Notes: generated by a model from the sequence alone, not told the origin. A DNA stretch of 25,461 nt from an uncultured Bariatricus sp. (GCA_934320645.1 CAKRFP010000036.1:1-25461), one strand, 5' to 3'. Positions 16,776 to 24,968 are shown, counted from the first letter of the stretch. Numbers and translations are program-made.

Positions 16776-17912
16776 TTATCCAATCTTCTTCCTCAATTCA
16801 TCTACAAGCGACGTCTTCCCCAGAACCCCAAGCTCATCGGAAAACATCAGCGCCCCTACCTTCATCTTTTCTCCGGCACGCTTTGTCAGGTGATACTCGA
16901 TCTTCTCCATCACGGTCCGCATCGTTTCTTCCAAAAGCCCTTTTGCTTTCAAAATTTCCAATGCTTCCTTCGTCGTAAAACACTCCATCAGAGCACAGAC
17001 TGTCTCCCGGTCTGCCCCTGCCATTGCCGCATGGACGGCAAGCACTTCCATTCTTGCATCTGCCTGTCTGGAATGAGTATTCATTACACCTGCAGCGATC
17101 TTGACCAGCTTTCCGATATGTCCTACAAGCAGCAGACCATCCATCTTCAGCCGCACGCCGTCATCAATCGCATCCCCGATATAATTGCTGCACTTCACCG
17201 CAAGCTCCTGGTCATATCCAAGCGTCTGCCTTAGGAAATCATTTCCATAATTTCCCGGTGTCAGATAACAATACCGGTGACCTTCATCACAAAGCATCTT
17301 CATTTCCAGGAAAATAGTCTGCGTCAGTGCCTGTTCGCTCATCGGTTCTACGATCCCGGATGTTCCGAGTACCGAAATCCCGCCTTCGATCCCAAGTCTT
17401 GGATTAAACGTTTTCTTCGCAATCTCCACGCCCTCCGGAATATAGATCAGAATGTCCGCACCGCCATCCCATTCATATTTCTCAATCTGGCTTTGCACCG
17501 CTTCCCGGATCATCTGCCGTGGCACTTTGTTGATTGCTGCCTCTCCGGCTTCCTGCTCCAATACCTTCCGGGTAAAGCGCCCGACTCCGATCCCACCATC
17601 TAAGTTCATTCCTTTTTCCTTTTTTTTCGTGACCTTGGCGTAAACGAAGATCCCGTTCGTCACGTCTGGATCATCTCCGCTGTCCTTCTGGATTGCACAG
17701 CTGACAGATTCATTTTCTTTTTGGATCTCTTCCACTTCCAGATACAGCTCGATCCCTTTCGGCGTCATAAGAGATACCTGGCGGACTTCCTCCCCGGAAA
17801 AGAGCATTGCCGCTGCCGCCTTTGCCGCTGCCGCAGCACAGCTTCCCGTTGTGTATCCGTACCGCAGTTCTTTTTGATTTTTCCACACGACCTGCATCTT
17901 GTCCATTTCCAT
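16776..17912 (-). CDS. cbiD: Cobalt-precorrin-5B C1-methyltransferase CbiD
   Basis: CbiD methylates C1 after loss of the C2 unit and is a marker of the anaerobic, early-cobalt pathway. The 378-residue protein carries the N-terminal signature LRYGYTTGSCAAAAAKAAA (GYTTGSCA at residues 19-26), DPDVTNGIFVYAKV, GGIGVGRFTRK and GTSGIVEPMSEQA. The first ATG was chosen: AAGGAG, overlapping the upstream TAA, ends 5 nt before it. CbiD normally follows CbiG, which is not found here. Confidence 0.96.
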   Translation of the reverse strand: MEMDKMQVVWKNQKELRYGYTTGSCAAAAAKAAAAMLFSGEEVRQVSLMTPKGIELYLEVEEIQKENESVSCAIQKDSGDDPDVTNGIFVYAKVTKKKEKGMNLDGGIGVGRFTRKVLEQEAGEAAINKVPRQMIREAVQSQIEKYEWDGGADILIYIPEGVEIAKKTFNPRLGIEGGISVLGTSGIVEPMSEQALTQTIFLEMKMLCDEGHRYCYLTPGNYGNDFLRQTLGYDQELAVKCSNYIGDAIDDGVRLKMDGLLLVGHIGKLVKIAAGVMNTHSRQADARMEVLAVHAAMAGADRETVCALMECFTTKEALEILKAKGLLEETMRTVMEKIEYHLTKRAGEKMKVGALMFSDELGVLGKTSLVDELRKKIG

Positions 17913-17921
17913 TTCGTCTCC

Positions 17922-18449
17922 TTAGTATTCGATGCCTTTCCTTGCCCGGATTCCTTTTTCAAAAGGATGACGTACCATCTTAACTTCCGAAATATAATCT
18001 GCCAGCTCCAGGATCTCATCTGACGGATCCCGTCCGGTCAGAACCACTTCCAGATTGTCCGGTCTGTCTTTTAAAAACTGCAACGCCTCTTCATTCGGGA
18101 TCAGTCCATGCCGGTATGCCGCCATAAATTCATCGATCACAAGCATATCATAATCCCCTGTGCTGATTTTTCCCCGGATCGTATTCCACAGCCTGCCATA
18201 CATCTCTCGGACTTCTTCCTGTTCCTTTTCGGAAAGTGTCTTAAAAAATCCATAGCTTTTTTCCAGATGAAGTACCTCGATCTCCGGGATCTGATCCAGA
18301 ATCTTCAATTCTCCTGAAAATTCATTTTTTAAAAAACGGGCAAACAGAACCCGCATACCGCTTCCAGCTGCGCGAACTGCAAGCCCCGTTGCCGCCGTCG
18401 TCTTTCCTTTTCCATCTCCACAGTAAATGTGCAAAAGTCTATTTTTCAT
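17922..18449 (-). CDS. cobO: Cob(I)yrinic acid a,c-diamide adenosyltransferase (CobA/CobO/BtuR type)
   Basis: This enzyme attaches the 5'-deoxyadenosyl ligand to cobalt in de novo and imported corrinoids. The 175 residues begin MKNRLLHIYCGDGKGKTTAATG, the P-loop with the reversed nucleotide orientation typical of CobA. VIDEFMAAYRHGLI and VVLTGRDPSDEILELADYISEV follow, and the conserved KGI-ARKGIEY C-terminus is present. The ATG at 18449 overlaps the ATPase gene by 11 bp. Its place between the importer and the ring-synthesis genes suits both salvage and synthesis. Confidence 0.95.
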   Translation of the reverse strand: MKNRLLHIYCGDGKGKTTAATGLAVRAAGSGMRVLFARFLKNEFSGELKILDQIPEIEVLHLEKSYGFFKTLSEKEQEEVREMYGRLWNTIRGKISTGDYDMLVIDEFMAAYRHGLIPNEEALQFLKDRPDNLEVVLTGRDPSDEILELADYISEVKMVRHPFEKGIRARKGIEY

Positions 18450-19545
18450 ATGATTCCAGCTTCCCCATTTCTTCTGCAAATACAAGCAGTTCTTTCATCT
18501 TCCGGTTGGTTGTCCCAATCACAATTCCTGCATTTATCACCTTTTTACACTGCCTGATCATCTGCTTTGCCCGTTCAAATGCACGGTCGCTTACCGGTTC
18601 AAATGGCTCTTCTTCTATTACGCTGACCGCCAGATGCTTTGCCAGATGATAGTCGATATCATTAGTATACAGGATTCCTGCCGAAAATGGAATCTTTGCT
18701 TTCTGAAGGTTCCGGTAAACAGGAATTCCACTGCCTCCGGAAGAGATTACAAATACTTCTGTCTCTCCCTCCGCCTTTGCAAGCTCCACGCTTCCGAACA
18801 CCGGATCAAAATGCCCGTTGTCGATCTCATAAAGCTTCTGGATAAAATCTTCTTTAAAAATCGCCTCCGGCTCTCCATACCCGAAAATCGTATCTCCTTT
18901 AACGCAAAGGATCTTGTCCGAAATCTTCTGTGCCAGATCGATCTCATGAAGTGACATAATGACCGTGATCTGCTTTTCTTTCGCCATATTTTTCAAAATA
19001 GTAAGCAGTTCCAGCTTATAACGGATATCCAGAAAAGAAGTGGGTTCATCCAGGATCAGCACCTCCGGTTCCTGACAGATTGCTCTTGCCAGAAGGATCC
19101 GCTGTCTCTGCCCGTCACTGATCGCCTCAAAACTTTTTTCTGCGTATTCTGTTGCATGGACAATTTCCAGTGCTTCCCGTGTCTTCTTTTCATCTTCACG
19201 GGCTAATATCCCGAGCCGTCCTGTATAAGGATACCGTCCTGCTGCTACGACCTCATAGCAGGTCATCAGCTCCGGCTTTGCCCGCTGTGTCAGCACCACT
19301 GCCATCCTGGTTGCAAGCTCTTTGTAAGATAATTCTTTCAGATTCTTTTCACCGATCGTTACCTTACCTCCAATGAGCGTAAGCTGCTTGGTAATACTTT
19401 TTAAAATCGTAGATTTCCCGGAACCGTTTGGTCCGATCAGTGTCAATATCTCACCTTTTTTAATCTCTGTACAGATATCATGGATCAGTACATTTCCATG
19501 ATATCCGACAGAAAGATCTTTCATCTGAAAATAGCTGTCACTCAT
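18439..19545 (-). CDS. Corrinoid ABC importer ATPase (BtuD/FecE type) with an extra C-terminal domain
   Basis: The 368-residue ATPase powers the adjacent permease. Residues 1-245 form the nucleotide-binding domain: Walker A GPNGSGKST (38-46), the variant signature ISDGQRQR (142-149) instead of LSGGQ, Walker B VLILDEPTSFLD (about 162-173) and a switch His in MSLHEIDLA near residue 200. Residues about 250-368 are an extra domain not present in BtuD of about 250 residues; it includes VFVISSGGSGIPVYRNL and INAGIVIGTTNRKMKEL and alternates beta and helical segments. It begins 2 bp after the permease stop codon. Substrate assignment to corrinoid rests on riboswitch control and neighbours. Confidence 0.9.
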   Translation of the reverse strand: MSDSYFQMKDLSVGYHGNVLIHDICTEIKKGEILTLIGPNGSGKSTILKSITKQLTLIGGKVTIGEKNLKELSYKELATRMAVVLTQRAKPELMTCYEVVAAGRYPYTGRLGILAREDEKKTREALEIVHATEYAEKSFEAISDGQRQRILLARAICQEPEVLILDEPTSFLDIRYKLELLTILKNMAKEKQITVIMSLHEIDLAQKISDKILCVKGDTIFGYGEPEAIFKEDFIQKLYEIDNGHFDPVFGSVELAKAEGETEVFVISSGGSGIPVYRNLQKAKIPFSAGILYTNDIDYHLAKHLAVSVIEEEPFEPVSDRAFERAKQMIRQCKKVINAGIVIGTTNRKMKELLVFAEEMGKLESYEK

Positions 19546-19547
19546 AT

Positions 19548-20585
19548 TTATTTCCCTTTTCTTCCTTTTATCATCATGAAAATTACGATCGGTGCACCAA
19601 AGATCGAAGTCACGGTACTGATATTCAGCTCCAGTGGTGCAAATGCCATACGCGCGATCAGATCACATCCCATACAGAATACCGCCCCGCCAAGGAATGT
19701 TGCCGGTATTACGACCAGCGGTTTTGCCGTCCCGAGAAGATGCTTGATCAGGTACGGAACTGCGATTCCAACGAATGAGATCGGTCCTGCAAATGCGGTC
19801 ACACATGCGGAAAATACACTTGAGAGCAGGATCAGAAGCACCCTGAACACACGGATATTGACACCCATGCTCTGCGCATACATTTCCCCAAGCTGATACG
19901 CTCCGATCGGCTTTGACAGGAAAAAGGTAAGGATCAGAGTGATTCCTACCATAAGCGCTGCTACCTTTACATTGCTCCAGCTCATACCGGAAAAACTTCC
20001 CTGTGACCAGCCGTGCAGATTCACGATATCTGAATCCTCCGCAAAAGTCACAACAAAATCAGTTACCGCAGAACAGATATAACCGATCATGATTCCACCA
20101 ACCAGAAGGGTTGCCATATTCCGGATCTTCCTTGCAAGAAGCAGGATAAATCCGATAGAAAGCATGGATCCGGTAAATGCTGCAATGATCAGTACATAGG
20201 ATGATACAGAGGTATAATATTTTAAAAAGATGATCATCGCCAGAGCGACCATCATCTTTGCTCCCGAAGAAATCCCCAGTACATAAGGGCCTGCGATCGG
20301 GTTGGAAAAAAATGTCTGCAATAAAAATCCGGAAAGGGCAAGCGCCCCTCCCAGAATCGCTGCCATCAGAACACGCGGAAGACGGATTTTCCAGATAATA
20401 TTCATCTGCACCTGTGTTCCTTTTTTCAGAAACAGGATCCGTAAAATCTCAGGAACCGAGATCTGTACATTTCCGGTATTGATGTTCAGCACTACGATCA
20501 TACAAAAAGCTGCTGCCAGCACCGCAAATACTCCCACATATCTTGTATTCCTTTTCCAGTTATTTTTCATTCCTGCCTGTCCCAT
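19548..20585 (-). CDS. Corrinoid ABC importer permease (FecCD/BtuC family)
   Basis: This 345-residue polytopic membrane protein has about ten hydrophobic helices and the FecCD hallmarks: RLPRVLMAAILGGALALSGFLLQTFFSNPIAGPYVLGISSGA (core RLPRVLMAAILGGA), GWSQGSFSGMSW, QLGEMYAQSMGVN and GPISFVGIAVPYLIKHLLG, the last containing the ATPase-contact region. The ATG at 20585 follows a CGGAG site 6 nt upstream. It stands between the binding lipoprotein and the ATPase. The family also imports siderophores and heme; the B12 riboswitch upstream supports corrinoid transport. Confidence 0.93.
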   Translation of the reverse strand: MGQAGMKNNWKRNTRYVGVFAVLAAAFCMIVVLNINTGNVQISVPEILRILFLKKGTQVQMNIIWKIRLPRVLMAAILGGALALSGFLLQTFFSNPIAGPYVLGISSGAKMMVALAMIIFLKYYTSVSSYVLIIAAFTGSMLSIGFILLLARKIRNMATLLVGGIMIGYICSAVTDFVVTFAEDSDIVNLHGWSQGSFSGMSWSNVKVAALMVGITLILTFFLSKPIGAYQLGEMYAQSMGVNIRVFRVLLILLSSVFSACVTAFAGPISFVGIAVPYLIKHLLGTAKPLVVIPATFLGGAVFCMGCDLIARMAFAPLELNISTVTSIFGAPIVIFMMIKGRKGK

Positions 20586-20600
20586 TTTCTTCTCCGTTTT

Positions 20601-21806
20601 CTATTTTACATGGTATAAAAATGTCATCTTGCTTTCATCGCCGCCTGTCAGCATCAGATTCATATCCGTGATCAGTTCCCCGACGATATCGGTTGCCTGA
20701 TACAGATATTTACCGGTACACCATACATTTCCTTCTTTGACTGCTTTGAAATCAGAAAAAAGTGCATCTTTTTCTTCCAGATCCTTTACACTGTTGATTG
20801 GATTATCAATACTTGAATTATAAATCAGATAATCTGCATCCGCTGCCTGTGCGTAAAACTCTTCCATTGTAAGTTTTACTGCCGAGGTATTACTATCATC
20901 GCCGGTCAGATCATCGAATACATATCTTCCACCGGCAAGTTCGATCATTTTCGGAATATAATCATCACTTCTTCTTACTACCACCGTTCCGTCACTGCTT
21001 ACATAGAAAAATGCAACCGTCTTCTCGGTATTCTTAAAATCTTTGAGCGCATCGACATTTTCCACCTGCTTTTCAAAAAATGCATCCGCTGCATCTTCTT
21101 TATTCAGCATTGCTGCATAAAGTTTGATCCATTCCGTTCTTCCAAGAGGATGCGATTCATAGCTGGACCGGTCGATCATCACCGGGATATCCAGAGATTC
21201 GATCATCTCCTGTACCTTCGGTGTGTGAAGGATCATGGTCGATTCGATGGCAAGATCACAGTCTTCATCCACCAGCATCTCATAATCCGGTTCACTGTAT
21301 TTCCCGGCAAATTTCATTTTCCCGTCTTCCATCGCTTTCACCGCATTCTCAATATACCATCCGGAAGCCTGGGTACCTGTCATTGTGATATTATCCAGAG
21401 AATCTATCGCATTAAAAAGTGCCATCGCAGATGTTGCCGCAAGATAAATATGATCCAGCGGCTGCTGAAGGATCACGTAATCTTCATCAACTCCATCCGG
21501 CACATCCTGATTCTCCGGGACGACCAGAAATTTTGCATCGTCTTTGATATCGATCATCTTATAGCCGTCTTTGTAGTAATATACCTGAAAACCTTCGGCA
21601 TATTCCAGATCCATCGCGGATTCATAAGTGAGTCCACCAATCTCCGGACCTTTTTTTCCTTTGGCGCTTTCTTTCGTACTGCTGCTTTCTGTTTTTTTTG
21701 TATCTGTTGTATTCTTTTTCGTCTGCCTGCATCCGGTCAGTGCTGCCGTCCCAAGCAGCACTGTACTTAAAAGAATACACCCCAGACGCATCGTTCTCTT
21801 TTTCAT
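20601..21806 (-). CDS. Lipoprotein substrate-binding protein of the corrinoid ABC importer
   Basis: This 401-residue protein carries a lipoprotein signal peptide (KKRTMRLGCILLSTVLLGTAALTGC, lipobox LTGC, lipidated Cys near residue 26) and a Thr/Ser/Lys-rich linker, so it should be anchored to the outer face of the membrane. The rest is a class III binding protein of clostridial type: GLTYESAMDLEYAEGFQVYYY, a first lobe to about residue 245, a long helix, then a second lobe (AFFYVSSDGTVVVRRSDDYIPKMIELAGG). Residues about 52-245 are paralogous to the C-terminus of the larger secreted protein encoded just upstream. The ligand is inferred from riboswitch control to be a corrinoid; heme or siderophore cannot be excluded by sequence. 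Confidence 0.9.
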   Translation of the reverse strand: MKKRTMRLGCILLSTVLLGTAALTGCRQTKKNTTDTKKTESSSTKESAKGKKGPEIGGLTYESAMDLEYAEGFQVYYYKDGYKMIDIKDDAKFLVVPENQDVPDGVDEDYVILQQPLDHIYLAATSAMALFNAIDSLDNITMTGTQASGWYIENAVKAMEDGKMKFAGKYSEPDYEMLVDEDCDLAIESTMILHTPKVQEMIESLDIPVMIDRSSYESHPLGRTEWIKLYAAMLNKEDAADAFFEKQVENVDALKDFKNTEKTVAFFYVSSDGTVVVRRSDDYIPKMIELAGGRYVFDDLTGDDSNTSAVKLTMEEFYAQAADADYLIYNSSIDNPINSVKDLEEKDALFSDFKAVKEGNVWCTGKYLYQATDIVGELITDMNLMLTGGDESKMTFLYHVK

Positions 21807-21837
21807 TTTCTACCTCTGTATCAAAAAAAGAATCTGC

Positions 21838-24681
21838 CTAGTTTTTTGCAGAAGAATCTGCACTGTCTGTCTGCGCGAAAATTGCCTCGTAAACCTTGCT
21901 CCATTCTTCTTTCGCATCATCCTTTTCCTCATCTGCTGACCGGTCAACGATCATCGGAATATCCAGAAGGACAAATTTTTCTGCCAGCTCTTCGTATCTC
22001 TTCTGCTGATCTTCTACCGACATTTTCTTCTCATTCTTTTCATCCGGAAGAATTTTATTGGAAAGGATTGCAAGATCACACTTACTCTTCATCAACTTTT
22101 TGTTTTCCGGCTTCTTATAGGTTCCTGCGTATGTGATCTTTTTCTCTTTCATTGCTTTTGCAATGCTTTCTACCTTACAGTTCTTCTGTTTTACCCCTAC
22201 TGATGTAATATGGTCTGTTGCATTCAGCTTATCCAGGATTTCCAGTACTTCCTCAGAACCTACATATGCAGACTTCTTTGGCTTCTGGATCACGATCATT
22301 TCTTTGTCCAGACCTGCCGGAATTTCTGCGTCTTCCGGGACGATCAGATAACGGGCGATCTTTGCTTTGTAAAGCGCAAGCTGTTCTTCCTGTGCCGGTG
22401 TCAGTCCGGAATCTGTATCTTCTTTTGTATCCTTTGTCTTGGTCTCTTTTGTATCCTCAGCTTTTCTCTGATCGATTTCTAAAAGAGTGATTCCCTGCTC
22501 ATAATGATAGATCTTGAAGTACTCTGCATGCTCTACCTTTGTCTCAGACTGATAAGAAAGTCCCATGATTTCCGGCGCTTTCTCATCCAGTGTATCTACA
22601 CTTAAATTGGTCTCCCCACTTACTGTAGTTCCGTCTGCTTTTGCTGCAGCACTTAGGTAAATGAAAATCGAATAGCTGATTTCATGCGCTGTTGACATCT
22701 TGGTTGTCATACCGATGATCGTATTGTTCTTGTTCAGTTCTACCGGAATGACAAATGTAGACGTACTTCCGGTTGCTGTCGGATAATAGGTATTTCCATT
22801 CGCCTTTACATAGCCATAAGAACCACTGCTAAATACAATGGTAGCATATGCCTGACCGCCTGTCACGGTAATCTTGGTACAGCTGATGCTGACCTTTCCG
22901 GTTCCGCCTGACCAGGAGAATTTGTCCGGTGTGTAGACACCGTCTGTAAGTGTTGTTGCACTGTTTACACGAGCAGTTCCACCATTTAAATCTGCCTCGT
23001 ATTTTGATTCTTTGTCCGGGGTCTGGTTTGTGCCTGTGCCTCCGGAAGTGATGCCTGTTCCGGAGTTGGTGTTCTGGCTGGTGTTATTTCCCTGGTTGGT
23101 GTTGCCATTATCTCCATTTGTGGAATTGCTATTGTTCAGGTTCTTCATGCCTGCTGAGAAAAATGTCAGTGTACGGTCATACCATAACTTCCTTTTATTT
23201 GAAAATGCTGCCACTGAAATTCCTGTGTCTAATAAAGAAACCGGAATCGTGTAAGTATACATACCGTTTTCATCCTCAACATAAGGAATCCATTGGGACT
23301 TATCTGCAAGCGCTGCTTCTGCACTCGTTCCTACATACAGATAATCATATCCTGTTCCACTTAAAGTAAGTTTTGCAGTCATATTTCCATCTTTTGATGT
23401 AAGAACACAATTCGTAACCTTAAACATGGATGAACTTGAAGTTACATTTACTTTATAAGAACCATCACTTACCTGAACATATTTGCTCATTCCTTCTGTT
23501 TTGAATGTTAATGTACGATCATACCATTTTTTACTCTTGAAAGCATGCGCCGCGAATGAAATTCCTGTATCCATACTTTCTACTGGTACTGTAAATACAT
23601 ATTTACCTTCTACCGTTTCTTTATGACTAATCAACTGATCTTTCGAAGCTTTTTCAGCATCTTGCGCGGTTCCCACATATAAATAATCATATCCTGTACC
23701 ACTGAGTGTAATCTCTGCCTGCATTTTTCCCCCGACAGAAGTCAATACACATTTTACTACTCTGAACATTGATTCTGCACAAGAAACATCTACCACATAC
23801 TTTCCAGTATCCAGTACGTTTTTATTCTCATTTCCCGGCTTCTGATCTTCGCCACTTCCTGTTCCCGGTTTGTTCTCTCCAGAAATACCTCCCTGTCCAG
23901 GATTTTCTGTATCATCTTTTCCATTTTCTGTTGGCTGTGGAATTGTAAGAAAACAGTCTTTTCCAATATACCATGTGTATCCAGATTCATTTTTATTTCC
24001 CGGAACAAATGAAATCTTCTGTCCTGCCTCTTCAATCGGGCATTTAAAAACAAATTCATAACCTGAATCTTTTTTCGTTCCCTTTACAACTTTATCTTCG
24101 TCTACTGTTCCATTTTCATTAGATACAGCTTCTTTTTTTCCAAAATAAATTACTCCATAATTAGCACTTGCAGTTGTCAGCGTAACTTCCAGTTGATTAT
24201 CCACAACTCTAACTGATGAATTTGCAACACTGAACATTTTGAAATTACTCTCAACACCACCTGCTTCCTGCGCCTTCACTTCCCCGGCATTTCCCGCAGC
24301 TTCTTCCGACTTAACCTTCTGCTCCTCTGCAGCCTTCTCTTCACTTTTTCCGTCTTCGCCCGCTTCTTTCTTCTCTGCCTCGGTTACATTCCCTGTTGTC
24401 GCATTTTCTCCTGCTTTCGGCTCTTCCTGACTCTTCTGATTCTCGTCCGTTCCCTGCCCGACAGTCGTTTCTTCTTCCTGTCCAGTCACTTCTTCAGCCG
24501 GCTGCCCTGCTGCGTTTGCCGCACCAATTTCCCCGTCCGTTACTTCTACGGTCTGCTGACCTGATTCTGTATTTTCTACTCCTGCTACTGCACTGTCGTC
24601 AGCGTAAGCATAAGAAACCGGTGTAACCGACATTGCAACTGCCATGAAAAGTGCAAGAAACTGTTTGGAATTCCTCTTCAT
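21838..24681 (-). CDS. Secreted multidomain protein: NEAT-like repeats fused to part of a binding protein, candidate corrinoid capture factor
   Basis: This 947-residue protein has a Sec signal peptide (residues 1-27, likely cleavage after AYA) without lipobox. An acidic Glu/Gly/Ala-rich stretch (28-142) follows, then three beta-rich domains at about 145-248, 294-392 and 401-509, a Ser/Asn/Gly/Thr linker (510-555) and a fourth beta domain (561-680). Domains 2 and 3 share LTLSGTGYDYLYVGT-like and WYDRTLTF segments. Residues about 702-947 align with residues 52-245 of the next gene's lipoprotein (GL-Y, EYF-IYHYE, RYLIVPEDAEIPAGLD, KCDLAIL, DIPMIVDRS) but carry a roughly 35-residue Lys/Thr/Glu-rich insertion and lack the second lobe. 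No LPXTG motif or C-terminal membrane anchor is seen. It is the first gene after the riboswitch, with AGGAGG 12 nt before ATG. The NEAT resemblance is my inference from layout. Confidence 0.85.
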   Translation of the reverse strand: MKRNSKQFLALFMAVAMSVTPVSYAYADDSAVAGVENTESGQQTVEVTDGEIGAANAAGQPAEEVTGQEEETTVGQGTDENQKSQEEPKAGENATTGNVTEAEKKEAGEDGKSEEKAAEEQKVKSEEAAGNAGEVKAQEAGGVESNFKMFSVANSSVRVVDNQLEVTLTTASANYGVIYFGKKEAVSNENGTVDEDKVVKGTKKDSGYEFVFKCPIEEAGQKISFVPGNKNESGYTWYIGKDCFLTIPQPTENGKDDTENPGQGGISGENKPGTGSGEDQKPGNENKNVLDTGKYVVDVSCAESMFRVVKCVLTSVGGKMQAEITLSGTGYDYLYVGTAQDAEKASKDQLISHKETVEGKYVFTVPVESMDTGISFAAHAFKSKKWYDRTLTFKTEGMSKYVQVSDGSYKVNVTSSSSMFKVTNCVLTSKDGNMTAKLTLSGTGYDYLYVGTSAEAALADKSQWIPYVEDENGMYTYTIPVSLLDTGISVAAFSNKRKLWYDRTLTFFSAGMKNLNNSNSTNGDNGNTNQGNNTSQNTNSGTGITSGGTGTNQTPDKESKYEADLNGGTARVNSATTLTDGVYTPDKFSWSGGTGKVSISCTKITVTGGQAYATIVFSSGSYGYVKANGNTYYPTATGSTSTFVIPVELNKNNTIIGMTTKMSTAHEISYSIFIYLSAAAKADGTTVSGETNLSVDTLDEKAPEIMGLSYQSETKVEHAEYFKIYHYEQGITLLEIDQRKAEDTKETKTKDTKEDTDSGLTPAQEEQLALYKAKIARYLIVPEDAEIPAGLDKEMIVIQKPKKSAYVGSEEVLEILDKLNATDHITSVGVKQKNCKVESIAKAMKEKKITYAGTYKKPENKKLMKSKCDLAILSNKILPDEKNEKKMSVEDQQKRYEELAEKFVLLDIPMIVDRSADEEKDDAKEEWSKVYEAIFAQTDSADSSAKN
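23155..23800 (-). repeat. Two tandem ~100-residue repeats inside the secreted protein
   Basis: The segments at about 23505-23800 and 23155-23480 encode diverged direct copies. Both contain a MF-V--CVLTS start, a GTGYDYLYVGT core, a YTIPV or YVFTVPV strand, a DTGIS-AA segment and a terminal WYDRTLTF. The copies are spaced about 350 bp apart, and similarity remains visible at DNA level around the YDYLYVGT codons, which points to an internal duplication. Confidence 0.85.
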
Positions 24682-24799
24682 AATCTAACTCTTCCTCCTG
24701 ATGTCCTGATTTTTTGTCGCTTGACAGCTCGATGATGTACATTCACCAAATTCAGCTCCTTGTGCAAGCACAAATATGCACTTGACTCATCGTATGCAC

Positions 24800-24832
24800 A
24801 AAAAAATCTGCTTCCTTTTTCCTGAAAGCAGA
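24800..24832 (-). terminator. Leader terminator T2
   Basis: On the minus strand a 9-bp stem (UCUGCUUUC with GGAAGCAGA, one G-U pair) with an A-rich loop is followed by seven U. It lies about 120 nt before the first start codon of the operon and about 135 nt past the riboswitch aptamer, so it is a premature (attenuation) terminator. Confidence 0.8.
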
Positions 24833-24884
24833 CTTCACCTACACCCTCTGCCACTGGAATTATTCTCCGTATATATGGCAGCAC

Positions 24885-24919
24885 AAAAATCCTGCTTTCA
24901 TACTCTGTATGAAGCAAGA
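24885..24919 (-). terminator. Leader terminator T1
   Basis: On the minus strand CUUGCUUCAUAC pairs with GUAUGAAAGCAGG (12-13 bp with one bulged A, loop AGA), followed by five U. Its 3' arm can alternatively pair over 9 nt with the 5' arm of T2. It stands about 50 nt past the riboswitch P1 stem. Confidence 0.75.
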
Positions 24920-24968
24920 TAACATTTCTTTGTGTATGTAAACGCGCTTTCATCGGAAGCAATTTACT

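Noticed and set aside
22210..22490. Two overlapping ~90-codon plus-strand frames inside the secreted protein gene
   Set aside because: They lie antisense to a continuous 947-codon gene with clear domains and have no ribosome site or recognisable product.
23155..23800. Possible CRISPR or non-coding tandem repeat
   Set aside because: The repeats are about 350 bp, diverged and in frame in a coding region, so they are protein domain duplications.
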